The position numbers and the translations under genes are program-made. 64,000 bases of DNA from Bradyrhizobium sp. B097 (lineage in GTDB: Bacteria > Pseudomonadota > Alphaproteobacteria > Rhizobiales > Xanthobacteraceae): positions 5,142,501 to 5,206,500 of the forward strand of contig NZ_CP152412.1 of the NCBI RefSeq assembly GCF_038957035.1, given 5' to 3'. Under the pieces are notes generated by a model. That model did not search any database, was not told the DNA's origin, and saw nothing but the letters and a program-made list of their open reading frames with translations. Every line of letters starts with the position of its first letter. Position 1 is the stretch's first letter. Positions 44,472 to 53,438 of this stretch are shown here, one piece after another.

Positions 44472-45800
44472 CTAGCCCGTCCCGCCCGGCTCGAGCGCCT
44501 CGCCGAGCTCAAGCGGATGCGCCATCGTCTCGTGCAGCGCGGCCTTGTCGAGCTCGCCCTCGGAGAGGCTGATCACGACGCAGGCGACGCCGTTGCCGAT
44601 CAAATTGGTGAGCGCGCGGCACTCGCTCATGAACTTGTCGATGCCGACCAGGATGGCGATCGACTGGATCGGAATGTCGGGCACGATCGACAGCGTCGCG
44701 GCCAGCGTGATGAAGCCGGCGCCGGTGACGCCGGAGGCGCCCTTCGAGGTGATCATGGCGATGCCGAGGATGCCGAGCTCCTGCCAGATCGTCAGATGGG
44801 TGTTGGTGGCCTGCGCCAGGAACAGCGTCGCCAGCGTCATGTAGATGTTGGTGCCGTCGAGATTGAAGCTGTAGCCGGTCGGCACCACGAGGCCGACCAC
44901 CGAACGCGAGGCGCCGAGATGCTCCATCTTCTGGATCATCTGCGGCAGCACCGTCTCCGACGACGAGGTGCCGAGCACGATCAGGAGCTCGTCCTTGATA
45001 TAGGCGATGAAGCGGAGGATCGAAAAGCCCGCCAGCCGCGCGATCGCGCCCAGCACGATCAGCACGAACAGCACGCTGGTGAGATAGAACGTGCCGATCA
45101 GCGCCGCCAGATTCACCAGCGAGCCGAGACCGTAGGCGCCGACCGTGAAGGCCATCGCGCCGAACGCGCCGAGCGGCGCGACGCGGACGATCATCCGGAT
45201 GATGCCGAAGAACATCTTGGACGCCTTGTCGATCGCCTCGGCGATCGGCTCGCCGGGCTTGCCCATCAAGGCAATGGCAAACCCCGACAGGATCGAGATC
45301 AGCAGCACCTGCAGCAGGTCGCCGCGCGCAAGCGCGCCGAAGAAGCTGTCGGGGATGATCGCCATCAAATGGGCGACGATGCCCTGCTCTTTCGCCTGCG
45401 TCACGTAGGTGGAAACCGACTTCGGATCGATCGTGGAGGGGTCGATGTTGAAGCCGCGACCGGGCTGCAACAGTTCGCCGATCAGAAGGCCAACCGCGAG
45501 CGCGACCGTCGACACCGCCTCGAAATAGATCAGCGCCTTCAGCCCGACCCGGCCGACGCGCTTGAGGTCGCCCATCGAGGAGATGCCGTGCACCACGGTG
45601 CAGAAGATCACCGGCGCAATCATCATCTTGATCAGCGCGATGAAGCCGTCGCCGAGCGGCTTCAACTGTTTGCCGAGGCCGGGATAGAAATGACCGATCA
45701 AGACGCCGGCGGCGATCGCGATCAACACCTGGATGTAGAGGATCTTGTACCAGGGCTGATGTTTGTGATGGACGGCGGGCTTGATCGCGTCTGTGGTCAT
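44472..45800 (-). CDS. dctA: C4-dicarboxylate:proton/sodium symporter
   Basis: 442 residues, full length for DctA of the DAACS family (eight helices and two re-entrant loops). Clear motifs: [40 protein letters not shown], and [22 protein letters not shown]. It takes up succinate, malate, fumarate and, in symbiotic rhizobia, is needed for nitrogen-fixing bacteroids. The stop codon (TAG, 44472-44474) is part of the CTAG target site of an IS5 element inserted immediately downstream. No dctBD genes are in the window. Confidence 0.96.
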   Translation of the reverse strand: MTTDAIKPAVHHKHQPWYKILYIQVLIAIAAGVLIGHFYPGLGKQLKPLGDGFIALIKMMIAPVIFCTVVHGISSMGDLKRVGRVGLKALIYFEAVSTVALAVGLLIGELLQPGRGFNIDPSTIDPKSVSTYVTQAKEQGIVAHLMAIIPDSFFGALARGDLLQVLLISILSGFAIALMGKPGEPIAEAIDKASKMFFGIIRMIVRVAPLGAFGAMAFTVGAYGLGSLVNLAALIGTFYLTSVLFVLIVLGAIARLAGFSILRFIAYIKDELLIVLGTSSSETVLPQMIQKMEHLGASRSVVGLVVPTGYSFNLDGTNIYMTLATLFLAQATNTHLTIWQELGILGIAMITSKGASGVTGAGFITLAATLSIVPDIPIQSIAILVGIDKFMSECRALTNLIGNGVACVVISLSEGELDKAALHETMAHPLELGEALEPGGTG

Positions 45801-45942
45801 GAGGTGCCCCGGACTGGAATGAACTCAACTGGTGATGCCATCTTGGCGGAGCCGCGCGCAAGCGACAATGGCCATTCGCGCCCGCCGCGCGCGCACACGA
45901 ATCTGTCATAGGCTACGGCCGGCTCGCATCCGGAGGCTGAGA

Positions 45943-46101
45943 TGGAATTCACCGCGCTGTTTCTCGCCATCACCATCGCCATGCTGGTGGCCTGGCACGG
46001 CCCGCGCCCTGTCGCGATCGGATTGTTCGCGGTGATCCTGGTCGCTTGCGTCGCGACCTTGCTGCACCACGCCACCGACCGCCTCACCCTGTCGTTCTGA
46101 G
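45943..46101 (+). CDS. DUF5993 small membrane protein
   Basis: 52 residues, ATG at 45943 with GGAGG upstream. Two hydrophobic helices (FTALFLAITIAMLVAW and AIGLFAVILVACVATLL), then HHATDRLTLSF. This matches the DUF5993 group of tiny membrane proteins found just before a disulfide-bond-formation gene. The next gene, dsbB, starts 7 bases later, so the two are a unit. Function unknown; likely a helper of DsbB. Confidence 0.75.
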
Positions 46102-46108
46102 GCCAGCC

Positions 46109-46663
46109 ATGACCGACACGCAGGCCGTGACCCTCAATGCCCTCGCGCTCTATGGCCTCGCGCTGTTGCTGGCCACAGCCTTTGCGGCGCAGCTGCTGCT
46201 GCACGAGCTGCCCTGCCCGCTGTGTTTGTTGCAGCGCATCCTTTTCGCCCTGCTGGCGATCGGACCGATCCTGAACATCCGCTTCGGACCGCGGCCGAGC
46301 CATTATGCCTTGTCGCTGCTGACAGCCGTGCTCGGCGCCTCGGTCTCGACCCGGCAGGTGCTGCTGCACATCCTCCCCGGCGACGCCGGCTATGGGTCCG
46401 TGCTGCTCGGCTACCATTATTATACGTGGGCGCTGGTCGGATTCATCGCCGCCATCGTCCTGCTCGCCACCATGCTGCTGTTCGACCGCCAGTTCGACCA
46501 CCGCACGGCGCCGGGCACTTCGCCCGGCAAATTCACGCAAGGTGCGGTGTGGCTGGTGGTCGGGCTGACGGCGCTGAACGTGCTTTCAACGTTGCTCGAA
46601 TGCGGCCTCAGTGCCTGCGCCGACAATCCGATCGTCTACGAGCTGCTGAAGCAGGCCGCTTAG
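46109..46663 (+). CDS. dsbB: Disulfide bond formation protein B
   Basis: 184 residues from the ATG at 46109. Four membrane helices. First redox pair in LPCPLCLLQR (CPLC), second pair Cys in LLECGLSACADNP, which is the DsbB layout (quinone-side pair and periplasmic loop pair). It re-oxidises DsbA and passes electrons to quinone. The usual DsbA gene is not next to it. Its 3' end overlaps the stop of the GST gene on the other strand by 4 bases. Confidence 0.9.
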   Translation: MTDTQAVTLNALALYGLALLLATAFAAQLLLHELPCPLCLLQRILFALLAIGPILNIRFGPRPSHYALSLLTAVLGASVSTRQVLLHILPGDAGYGSVLLGYHYYTWALVGFIAAIVLLATMLLFDRQFDHRTAPGTSPGKFTQGAVWLVVGLTALNVLSTLLECGLSACADNPIVYELLKQAA

Positions 46664-47364
46664 GGCCGCTTCGGAATGTTCAACCCGCGTTCCACGGCCG
46701 GCCGCTTGAGACCGCGCTCCAGCCAGGCCGCGACATGCTTGAACTGGTCGAACTCGACGAGCTCGCGCGCGCCGTATAAGCCGATCAGATTGCGCACCCA
46801 GCCGAGCATCGAGATGTCGGCGATGCTGTATTCATCGTCCATGAACCACTGCCGCCCGGCGAGATGCGCCTCCATCACGCCGAGCAGGCGCGCGGACTCG
46901 GCGACATAGCGCTGCAGCGGCCGCTTGTCCGCATAATCCTTGCCGGCGAATTTGTGGAAGAACCCGACCTGGCCGAACATCGGCCCGATGCCGCCCATCT
47001 GGAAGTGCACCCATTGGATCGCCTGGTAGCGGCGCGCCGCATCCGCCGGCAACAGCTTGCCGGTCTTCTCGGCGAGATATTGCAGGATCGCGCCGGACTC
47101 GAACAGCGGCAGCGGCTTGGCGCCCGGACCGTTGGGATCGAGGATCGCCGGGATCTTGCCGTTCGGGTTCAGCGACAGGAACTCCACCGTCTTCTGGTCG
47201 TCCTTGTTGAAGTCGACGAGATGGACCTCGTAGGGCAACCCGATCTCCTCGAGCATGATCGAGACCTTCACGCCGTTCGGCGTCGGCAGCGAATAGAGCT
47301 GCAGGCGGTCCGGATGCTGGGCGGGCCAGCGTTTTGTGATGGGAAAGGCTGACAGATCAGTCAT
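46660..47364 (-). CDS. Glutathione S-transferase, YfcG/Ure2p-like
   Basis: 234 residues. The N-terminal domain has the YfcG-type disulfide-bond oxidoreductase opening (YSLPTPNGVKVSIMLEEIGLPYEVHLVDFNKDDQK), PNGKIPAILDPNGPG, and the ESGAIL motif. The C-terminal domain follows. YfcG/YghU proteins act as glutathione-dependent disulfide reductases rather than conjugating GSTs. Convergent with dsbB, which also deals with disulfides. Confidence 0.9.
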   Translation of the reverse strand: MTDLSAFPITKRWPAQHPDRLQLYSLPTPNGVKVSIMLEEIGLPYEVHLVDFNKDDQKTVEFLSLNPNGKIPAILDPNGPGAKPLPLFESGAILQYLAEKTGKLLPADAARRYQAIQWVHFQMGGIGPMFGQVGFFHKFAGKDYADKRPLQRYVAESARLLGVMEAHLAGRQWFMDDEYSIADISMLGWVRNLIGLYGARELVEFDQFKHVAAWLERGLKRPAVERGLNIPKRP

Positions 47365-47458
47365 GTCGACATTCTTTGCAGGGTTGTTGCTTTGCAGGGT
47401 TGTTGATGGACGGCTAATGTACGGAGCTCATTGAAAGCCGCAAGGTCTGCAACCGGCC

Positions 47459-48328
47459 ATGAACGATCAACAGACAGAGGCAACGCTCGGCCCTTCCGAC
47501 GACGAACTCGCAACGCACCCGACCGTGTTTGCGGCCGACGCGTTGGCCGGTCAGGTGGTCGTCGTATCGGGCGGCGCCGGCGGCATCGGTCGCGCCATCG
47601 CATGGCTGTTCGCCCGGCTCGGCGCACATGTCGTGGTCGCAGGACGCAGTGCCGACAAGCTCGATGCGCTGGTCGATCAGCTCGGCCATCGGGGCCTTAA
47701 GGCATCGGCGCACGTTGCCGATATCAGGGATCCCGACGCGGTCAGCGCGATGTTCGACGCACTGTGGACCGCGCATGGCCGTATCGATCATCTCGTCAAC
47801 AGCGCCGGCGGCCAATTCCCGCAAGCCGCGATCGATTTCTCGATCAAGGGCTGGAACGCGGTCATCAACACCAACCTCAATGGCACCTGGTACATGATGC
47901 AGGCCGCCGCGCAGCGCTGGCGCGACCGCAAACATCCCGGCAGCATCGTCAACATCGTGGTGGTCACGACGCACGGCCTCTACGGCATCGCGCACACGAT
48001 CGCGGCGCGCGCCGGCGTGATCGGGCTGTCGCGCGCGCTTGCGGTCGAATGGGCGCCGCTGAACATCCGCATCAACTGCATCGCGCCCGGCGCGATCGAG
48101 ACCGAGGGCTGGAACGTCTACAGCGAGGCGGCGCGCGCCGCCTATCCGCGCTCCAACCCGATGATGCGTCCGGGCACGCCCTGGGACATCGCGGAGGCCA
48201 CCGTCTACCTCGCCGCGCCCTCTGGCAAGTTCATCACCGGCGAGACGTTGACCGTCGACGGCGGCGGCCAGCATTGGGGCGAGACCTGGACCACCGGCAA
48301 GCCCGACTACTTCAAGGGCGACGAATGA
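47459..48328 (+). CDS. SDR family oxidoreductase (AtuB/PECR-like)
   Basis: 289 residues. Rossmann motif VVVSGGAGGIGRAIA, NSAGG, and the final ITGETLTVDGGG. Where classical SDRs have YxxxK, this has IAHTIAARAGVIGLS, with His and Arg in place of Tyr and Lys. That pattern is known from the peroxisomal trans-2-enoyl-CoA reductase and AtuB-like group, so an acyl-CoA or terpenoid acid substrate is likely. The N-terminal 35 residues are an extra tail. No partner genes. Confidence 0.87.
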   Translation: MNDQQTEATLGPSDDELATHPTVFAADALAGQVVVVSGGAGGIGRAIAWLFARLGAHVVVAGRSADKLDALVDQLGHRGLKASAHVADIRDPDAVSAMFDALWTAHGRIDHLVNSAGGQFPQAAIDFSIKGWNAVINTNLNGTWYMMQAAAQRWRDRKHPGSIVNIVVVTTHGLYGIAHTIAARAGVIGLSRALAVEWAPLNIRINCIAPGAIETEGWNVYSEAARAAYPRSNPMMRPGTPWDIAEATVYLAAPSGKFITGETLTVDGGGQHWGETWTTGKPDYFKGDE

Positions 48329-48359
48329 CGCACGCATACGCCGCCCGCCGCTCCCTCGA

Positions 48360-48704
48360 TTACTTGCCGTCGTCGAAGCTGACGATGACGGCGGCGTTCG
48401 CGATCAGGATCGGGTCGTTGCCCACATCGGACGGAATCTCGAGCCCGCCCGCGATCGCCTTCACGGTCTTGGTGCCATAGGGCAGTTCCCTGGCGACGGC
48501 GTCGGTATCGACCGCTTCGGGATTCGGCACGGCGATCGTGACGTCGACGAACATGTCGTTGGCGGTCTTGCCGAGCATGCGGAAGAAGCCGAGGCTGGAA
48601 TGGCGGATCGCATCCGAGACCGCCCGCTTGGCGGCCTTGGTGGCATCGCGGCCGTGGACGTCGACGCCCATGCCCATTTCGGTGATACAGCGCACGCGTG
48701 TCAT
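48360..48704 (-). CDS. Lin0512 family protein
   Basis: 114 residues. It fits the small Lin0512 family: ITEMGMGVDVHGRDATKAAKRAVSDAIRHSSLGFF, then VDVTIAVPNPEAVD and VSFDDGK. The fold has been compared with a tautomerase/cyclase-like ring former but the function is unknown. Same strand as the MFS exporter gene, 64 bases after its start, so perhaps co-transcribed from the far side. Confidence 0.85.
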   Translation of the reverse strand: MTRVRCITEMGMGVDVHGRDATKAAKRAVSDAIRHSSLGFFRMLGKTANDMFVDVTIAVPNPEAVDTDAVARELPYGTKTVKAIAGGLEIPSDVGNDPILIANAAVIVSFDDGK

Positions 48705-48767
48705 GAAGCTTTCCTGTTGTCGTTGGCGTGAGAGACCTTCACTCCTTCGCCCTCCGCGCGCACGGCG

Positions 48768-49991
48768 TCAAGCCGGGTCTCTCGCCTCGCTGACGCCGTT
48801 GTGATCGCCGCGCGCCAGCATCCATGCCGCCAAGCCGGCAAGGATCGCCGCCGCAACCACCATGACGCAGGCCGCGCTCCAGCCCCATGCCGAGACGATA
48901 GCGCCAACCGCGATCGGTGCGGTCACCTGGCCGAAATTGCTGCCTGTCATCAAGAGGCCCATCATGACCGGCACCATCGCCGCCGAACGCGCCGCCGCGG
49001 GCGCGGTCGCGAGCAATGTCGCCGGGATCAGGCCGCCGGTCGCGGAGAACAGCAGGCACAGGATGAATGCGCCCCAGCCGCCCAGCACCGGCAGGAAGAT
49101 GCCGAGCGCGGACGCGCCCATCACGAAGGCAGCAACTGCAATCAGCCCAGTCCGGCTCACCCCGCGCGCGAGCAGATTGCCGGCGGCGAGGTTGCCGATG
49201 ACGTTGGCCGCCGCCGCCAACGCACTGAGCCCGCCGGCGCTCTGGCTGGACACGCCAAGTCGCTCGGTCAAAAGGATCGGCAGGAAGCTGAACACCGCAA
49301 AGAACATCAGGCTGTAGAGCCCGAACAGCACCATCAGAAGCGCCAGGGTGCGGCTCCGCGCCAGCGCGGTAGCCTCCTGCATCAAGCCGGCACGCGTCGG
49401 GCCGGTCCGCGATGCCACTTCAGGCACGATGACGCCGGCAAGGACGAACAGCAGGGCGGCAAACGCGGCACTGGCCCACCAGATCGCGCGCCAGCCGTCG
49501 AACATCGGTCCCGCGACCAGCGCCAATGCGATCCCGAACGGGATCACGCAACTCCACACCGCCATGGTGATGTCACGCGCGCCAATATCGACCACGCGAT
49601 TGAGCAATGCAGGAGCGGAAACCATCACCAGCAGGAAGCCGAGCCCTTCCAGCAGGCGCGATCCCAGCAGCACCGCAAGCTGCGGCGCCAGCGCACCCGA
49701 CGCCGCACCGAGCGTGACGGCCGCAAGCCCGCACAGCAGCACCCGGCGCGCGCCGACCGCGGCGATCACGACGCCAGCCGGAACGCTGCCGACAAGCCCC
49801 AGCACCGCAAAGATGCCGGCGATTGTTCCGACCGCAGCGAGGTCGATGCCGAGGCCTTGTTGCAGCATCGTTGCGGCAATCGGCACCTTGCCGACCTGGA
49901 GCGCGGCGCCGATGCCGCAACCGGTCACGACGGCGACTGTCGCCCATCGTCTTGCCTCGCTCTGCGGCGCCATGGCCGTCTCGATCGTCAT
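48768..49991 (-). CDS. MFS transporter
   Basis: 407 residues from the ATG at 49991. Twelve membrane helices with LGIDLAAVGTIAGIFAVLGLVGSVPAGVVIAAVGARRVLL (motif A region) and a long central loop. The Bcr/CmlA- or cyanate-type drug and small-molecule exporters look alike, so no substrate can be named. Divergent from a LysR gene (96-base gap), which probably regulates it. Confidence 0.85.
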   Translation of the reverse strand: MTIETAMAPQSEARRWATVAVVTGCGIGAALQVGKVPIAATMLQQGLGIDLAAVGTIAGIFAVLGLVGSVPAGVVIAAVGARRVLLCGLAAVTLGAASGALAPQLAVLLGSRLLEGLGFLLVMVSAPALLNRVVDIGARDITMAVWSCVIPFGIALALVAGPMFDGWRAIWWASAAFAALLFVLAGVIVPEVASRTGPTRAGLMQEATALARSRTLALLMVLFGLYSLMFFAVFSFLPILLTERLGVSSQSAGGLSALAAAANVIGNLAAGNLLARGVSRTGLIAVAAFVMGASALGIFLPVLGGWGAFILCLLFSATGGLIPATLLATAPAAARSAAMVPVMMGLLMTGSNFGQVTAPIAVGAIVSAWGWSAACVMVVAAAILAGLAAWMLARGDHNGVSEARDPA

Positions 49992-50069
49992 GCGTCCACC
50001 CGTCCGGCTCAAGCCACCACAGATAGCGTTTCCCGATCATCGACAGGAGTGATATGTTTTGCATCCAGT

Positions 50070-50088
50070 TGATCGATTTCATAGATCA
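50070..50088. promoter_or_regulatory. Palindrome in the MFS/LysR divergent promoter
   Basis: TGATC-N9-GATCA; the last A is the A of the LysR start codon (50088). It may be an autoregulatory LysR site, but its overlap with the start is unusual. Confidence 0.35.
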
Positions 50089-51029
50089 TGCTCGATAACC
50101 TCACGCTCGACCAGATCCGGGTGTTCGTCACCATCGCCGAGAGCGGCAGCTTTCGCGCCGCCGCGACCAAGCTCGCGCGGGTGCAGTCCGCGGTCAGCCA
50201 TGCCATCGCCAACTTCGAGGCTGCGCTCGGTCTCATGCTGTTCGACCGCTCCGGCCATCGCCCGGCGCTGACGGCGGAAGGCAAGGCACTGCTCGGCAAC
50301 GCCCGCGATCTGCTGCTCCGCGTCGACGCGATGCGCGCGCGGGCGCACGGCTTGGGCGACGGAGTGGAATCGGAACTCTCGCTGGTGGTCGACACGCTGT
50401 TTCCGATCGCCGCGGTCGGTGCGGCGCTGACGGAAATGCGGGCGGCCTATCCGTCGGTGAGCGTGCGGCTCGCGGTCGAACCGATGGGCGGGCCGATCGC
50501 CGCCCTGACCGAACGGCGCAGCGCGCTCACTGTCACGGTCGGCGAGGATTTTCGCGATCCCCGCCTCGCGCTCGACGCGATCTGCGCCGTGCAGATCGTC
50601 GCCGTCGCCTCCGCCAGCCATCCGCTCGCGCGGCGCGGCCGCAAGAGCGTCGCCGACCTTGCCGATTATCTGCAGATCGTGCTGTCGGATCCGACGCCGC
50701 TGTCGGAAGGACGCAGCTTCGGCGTGCTCTCGCCGCAAATTTGCAGGGTGAGCAATCAGGATACCAAGCACGCCATGATCCTGGCCGGACTCGGCTGGGG
50801 CCGCCTGCCGCTCTGGCAGGTCGCGCGCGACTTGAAAGAGCGCCGCCTGATGCGGGTCGAAACCGGCGCACTCGGCCGCAACGCCACGCTTGCGATGGAG
50901 GCGTATCTTGCCCACCGGCTCGATGAGCCTCTCGGCCCTGCGGCACGTGCATTCGCAGATGCATTGAAGCGGATCGCTGCGGGAACCGCTGTGCGGAAGA
51001 TCAGGGCAAGGGCGACGAAGAAGAGCTGA
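50088..51029 (+). CDS. LysR family transcriptional regulator
   Basis: 313 residues. HTH: LDQIRVFVTIAESGSFRAAATKLARVQSAVSHAIANFEAAL, LMLFDRSGHRPALTAEGK. The effector domain follows. Divergent from the MFS exporter, which is its likely target. A short palindrome overlaps its start. Long C-terminal basic tail (KIRARATKKS). Confidence 0.92.
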   Translation: MLDNLTLDQIRVFVTIAESGSFRAAATKLARVQSAVSHAIANFEAALGLMLFDRSGHRPALTAEGKALLGNARDLLLRVDAMRARAHGLGDGVESELSLVVDTLFPIAAVGAALTEMRAAYPSVSVRLAVEPMGGPIAALTERRSALTVTVGEDFRDPRLALDAICAVQIVAVASASHPLARRGRKSVADLADYLQIVLSDPTPLSEGRSFGVLSPQICRVSNQDTKHAMILAGLGWGRLPLWQVARDLKERRLMRVETGALGRNATLAMEAYLAHRLDEPLGPAARAFADALKRIAAGTAVRKIRARATKKS

Positions 51030-51105
51030 GTGTCGGTCGTCACTGCCGAGTGCGGATCGAGGGAACGCTGCCGGTCACCGTCAGCGCTCATGCGTCAACA
51101 ACGCA

Positions 51106-52176
51106 TCACGCCTTTGGCACGACCGCCGAAAATGCCAGGAGCGTCCGCTCGACGGCGGCGCGGTCGATATGGCGGTGCGTGACAAGACGAAGCTGGCTTG
51201 CGCCGCTTGCCTGCACCAGAATGCCTTGCGTCTTGAGCCGCGACGCCCAGTCGGCCGCGCTCTGCGTACTGCCCGATACATCGATGCGCAGGATGTTGGT
51301 TTGCACATGGCCGGGCTCGGCTATCGCCGGGTCGAGCCACGCCAGCCCGCGCGCGAGTTGTCCGGCGGACTCATGGTCGTCGCGCAGGCGCGCAATCATG
51401 GTATCGAGCGCGACGAGACTAGCGGCCGCGATCACGCCGGCCTGGCGCATGTTGCCGCCGACGAAGCGGCGGAACGCCCGCGCCTGCGCGATCAGGGCGG
51501 CATCACCGACCAAGAGGCTGCCGACCGGCGCACTCAATCCCTTCGAGACGCAGAACATCAGACTGTCGGCATGCGCGGCGATCTCCTGCGCACTCACCCC
51601 CAGTGCCACGGCCGCATTGAACAGGCGCGCGCCGTCGACATGCACGGCAATGCGGTTGTCGCGCCCGAGCGCGTGAACGCGCGCCATATGCGCCAGTGGC
51701 GGCACGGTGCCGCCGGCGCCGTTATGGCTGGTCTCCATCCAGATCAACGCCGGTCGCGGCCGGCCCGCCGATGACGCAGCATGGATTGCCTGCCCGAGCG
51801 CGTCCTCCTGCATCGCGCCGCGGTAGCTCGGAACCGGTCGCGGCACCAGGCCCGCGATCGTCACCACGCTGCCGATCTCCGAATTGAACAGATGCGCGCC
51901 GGCGTCGGAGAACACCTCCCCGCCACGCGCGCCATGCGCAAGCATCGCCAGCAGATTGCCCATGGTGCCGCTCGGCACGAACAGCGCGGCCGCCTTGCCG
52001 GTCAAATCAGCCGCACGTTGTTCCAGCGCGCGCACGGTCGGATCGCCGTCGCGGCTGTCGTCGCCGAGCGGCGCACGGCGCATCGCCTCAAACATGGTGT
52101 CCGTCGGCGATGTCACGGTGTCGCTGCGCAGGTCGACGATGTCGGCCGCGCATTGTGGATTTCCTGAGTCCATCAT
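51106..52176 (-). CDS. Low-specificity L-threonine aldolase
   Basis: 356 residues from the ATG at 52176 (the next codon is also ATG). PLP-dependent fold: VDLRSDTVTSPTDTMFEAM at the start, FVPSGTMGNLLAML, HVDGARLFNAAVALG, and the PLP lysine in FCVSKGLSAPVGS. It splits threonine or related beta-hydroxy amino acids to glycine and an aldehyde. It is translationally coupled to the symporter gene by an ATGA overlap. The long upstream frame is the shadow of the symporter. Confidence 0.93.
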   Translation of the reverse strand: MMDSGNPQCAADIVDLRSDTVTSPTDTMFEAMRRAPLGDDSRDGDPTVRALEQRAADLTGKAAALFVPSGTMGNLLAMLAHGARGGEVFSDAGAHLFNSEIGSVVTIAGLVPRPVPSYRGAMQEDALGQAIHAASSAGRPRPALIWMETSHNGAGGTVPPLAHMARVHALGRDNRIAVHVDGARLFNAAVALGVSAQEIAAHADSLMFCVSKGLSAPVGSLLVGDAALIAQARAFRRFVGGNMRQAGVIAAASLVALDTMIARLRDDHESAGQLARGLAWLDPAIAEPGHVQTNILRIDVSGSTQSAADWASRLKTQGILVQASGASQLRLVTHRHIDRAAVERTLLAFSAVVPKA

Positions 52177-53438
52177 GCGTCCTGGGTCTTCAGCGCGAGC
52201 GGCGCGGCCTCCGGCGCCTCCACGGGAAACTCGCCGCCAAAGCGCTGCACCAGCTTCACCGCAACCGTGTTGCCGAACACGTTGATCGCGGTGCGGCCCA
52301 TGTCGAGGAAGGCGTCGACGCCGGCAATGATCGCCAGCGCCTCGACCGGCAAGCCGATCGCCGACAACACCATGGCGATGGCGACCAGCCCACCTGAGGG
52401 AACATTGGCGCTGCCCTTGCTGGCGATGGTTGTGACCATCACGATGGTCAGCAGTGTCGACCAGGTCAGCGTCACGCCATAGGCCTCGGCCAGAAAGGTC
52501 ACGGCGAGAGCGAAATACATGATCGCGCCGTCGCGGTTGAAGGCGTAGCCGAGCGGCAGCACCACCGAGACGATCCGGTTCGGCACGCCCATCGCCTGCA
52601 GCTTCTCCATGTGGAGTGGCAGCGTGACCTCCGACGAGCGGGTGGAGAATGCCAGCAGCATCGGCTCCATCACCGCCTTCGTCACCGCGATCGGCTTCTC
52701 GCCGATCGCAAGCAGCATCAGCCAGAAGATCACGACCATGATGGCGAGGCCGAGATACATCACGGCCACGAGCTTGGCGAGCGCAACCACCGTCGCGAGG
52801 CCCTGGGTCGCGAACAGCCACGACATGATGGCAAACACGGCGATCGGCGCCAGCGCCGTGATCCATTTCGTCATCTTGAACATCGCCGCCATCACGGCTT
52901 CGAGCGTCGCCACCATCGGCTCGCCGACCTTGCCGATCGAGGCCAGCGCAAGCCCGAACAGGATCGCGAACACGAGCGCCGGCAGGATCTTTTGCTCGGC
53001 CATCGCAGCGACGATGTTCGACGGGATCATGTCCATGAAGAACTTGATCCAGTCGACGGACACCGCGAGGTTCGCCGGCAGCTTGCCGGTCGCCGCCAGC
53101 GGCGCGCCGGCGCCGGGATGGAAGATCCCGTTCAGCAGCAGTCCGATCACGATCGAGATCACGGTGGCGAGATAGAAATAGCCGAGGCAGATCACGACGA
53201 CGCGGCCGAGCACCCTGAGCTCGCTGCCCATCCGATAGATGCCGAGCGCCACCGAGGAGAACACCACCGGAATGACGATCATCTTCACCGCCTCGACGAA
53301 TGCGGTGCCGAGCGGCCGCAGGCTCGCGCCGACATCCGGCCACAGCAGACCGACGGTAAGTCCCGCGACCAGGCCGACCAGCATCTGAACCGCGAGCGGC
53401 AATCCCAGAACGCGCCGCAGGCCCGATCGTCCGCTCAT
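52173..53438 (-). CDS. Dicarboxylate/amino acid:cation symporter (DAACS family)
   Basis: 421 residues from the ATG at 53438. Motifs: ALGIYRMGSELRVLGRVVVI, FSTRSSEVTLPLHMEKLQ, GYAFNRDGAIMYFALAVTFLA and TIASKGSANVPSGGLVAIAMVL. This family imports aspartate, glutamate or C4-dicarboxylates and neutral amino acids. Coupled by ATGA overlaps with both the GntR gene upstream and the threonine aldolase downstream, so its substrate is likely an amino acid used by the aldolase. Confidence 0.9.
   Translation of the reverse strand: MSGRSGLRRVLGLPLAVQMLVGLVAGLTVGLLWPDVGASLRPLGTAFVEAVKMIVIPVVFSSVALGIYRMGSELRVLGRVVVICLGYFYLATVISIVIGLLLNGIFHPGAGAPLAATGKLPANLAVSVDWIKFFMDMIPSNIVAAMAEQKILPALVFAILFGLALASIGKVGEPMVATLEAVMAAMFKMTKWITALAPIAVFAIMSWLFATQGLATVVALAKLVAVMYLGLAIMVVIFWLMLLAIGEKPIAVTKAVMEPMLLAFSTRSSEVTLPLHMEKLQAMGVPNRIVSVVLPLGYAFNRDGAIMYFALAVTFLAEAYGVTLTWSTLLTIVMVTTIASKGSANVPSGGLVAIAMVLSAIGLPVEALAIIAGVDAFLDMGRTAINVFGNTVAVKLVQRFGGEFPVEAPEAAPLALKTQDA

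Larger units (their letters stand above)
43624..44475. mobile_element. IS5-family insertion sequence (IS427 type)
   Basis: Target site duplications CTAG flank the element at 43624-43627 and 44472-44475. Terminal inverted repeats begin GTGGTGTGGACTC on the left and (reverse complement) GTAGTGTGGACAC on the right, followed by CTA on both sides. The element is about 844 bp and codes one frameshifted transposase. The right TSD contains the dctA stop codon. It appears intact. Confidence 0.88.

Noticed and set aside
45855..45880. Possible sigma-54 promoter of dctA (TGGCC...TTGC on the minus strand)
   Set aside because: The GG-to-GC spacing is two bases too long for a -24/-12 promoter, so I do not call it, though rhizobial dctA is known to use sigma-54.
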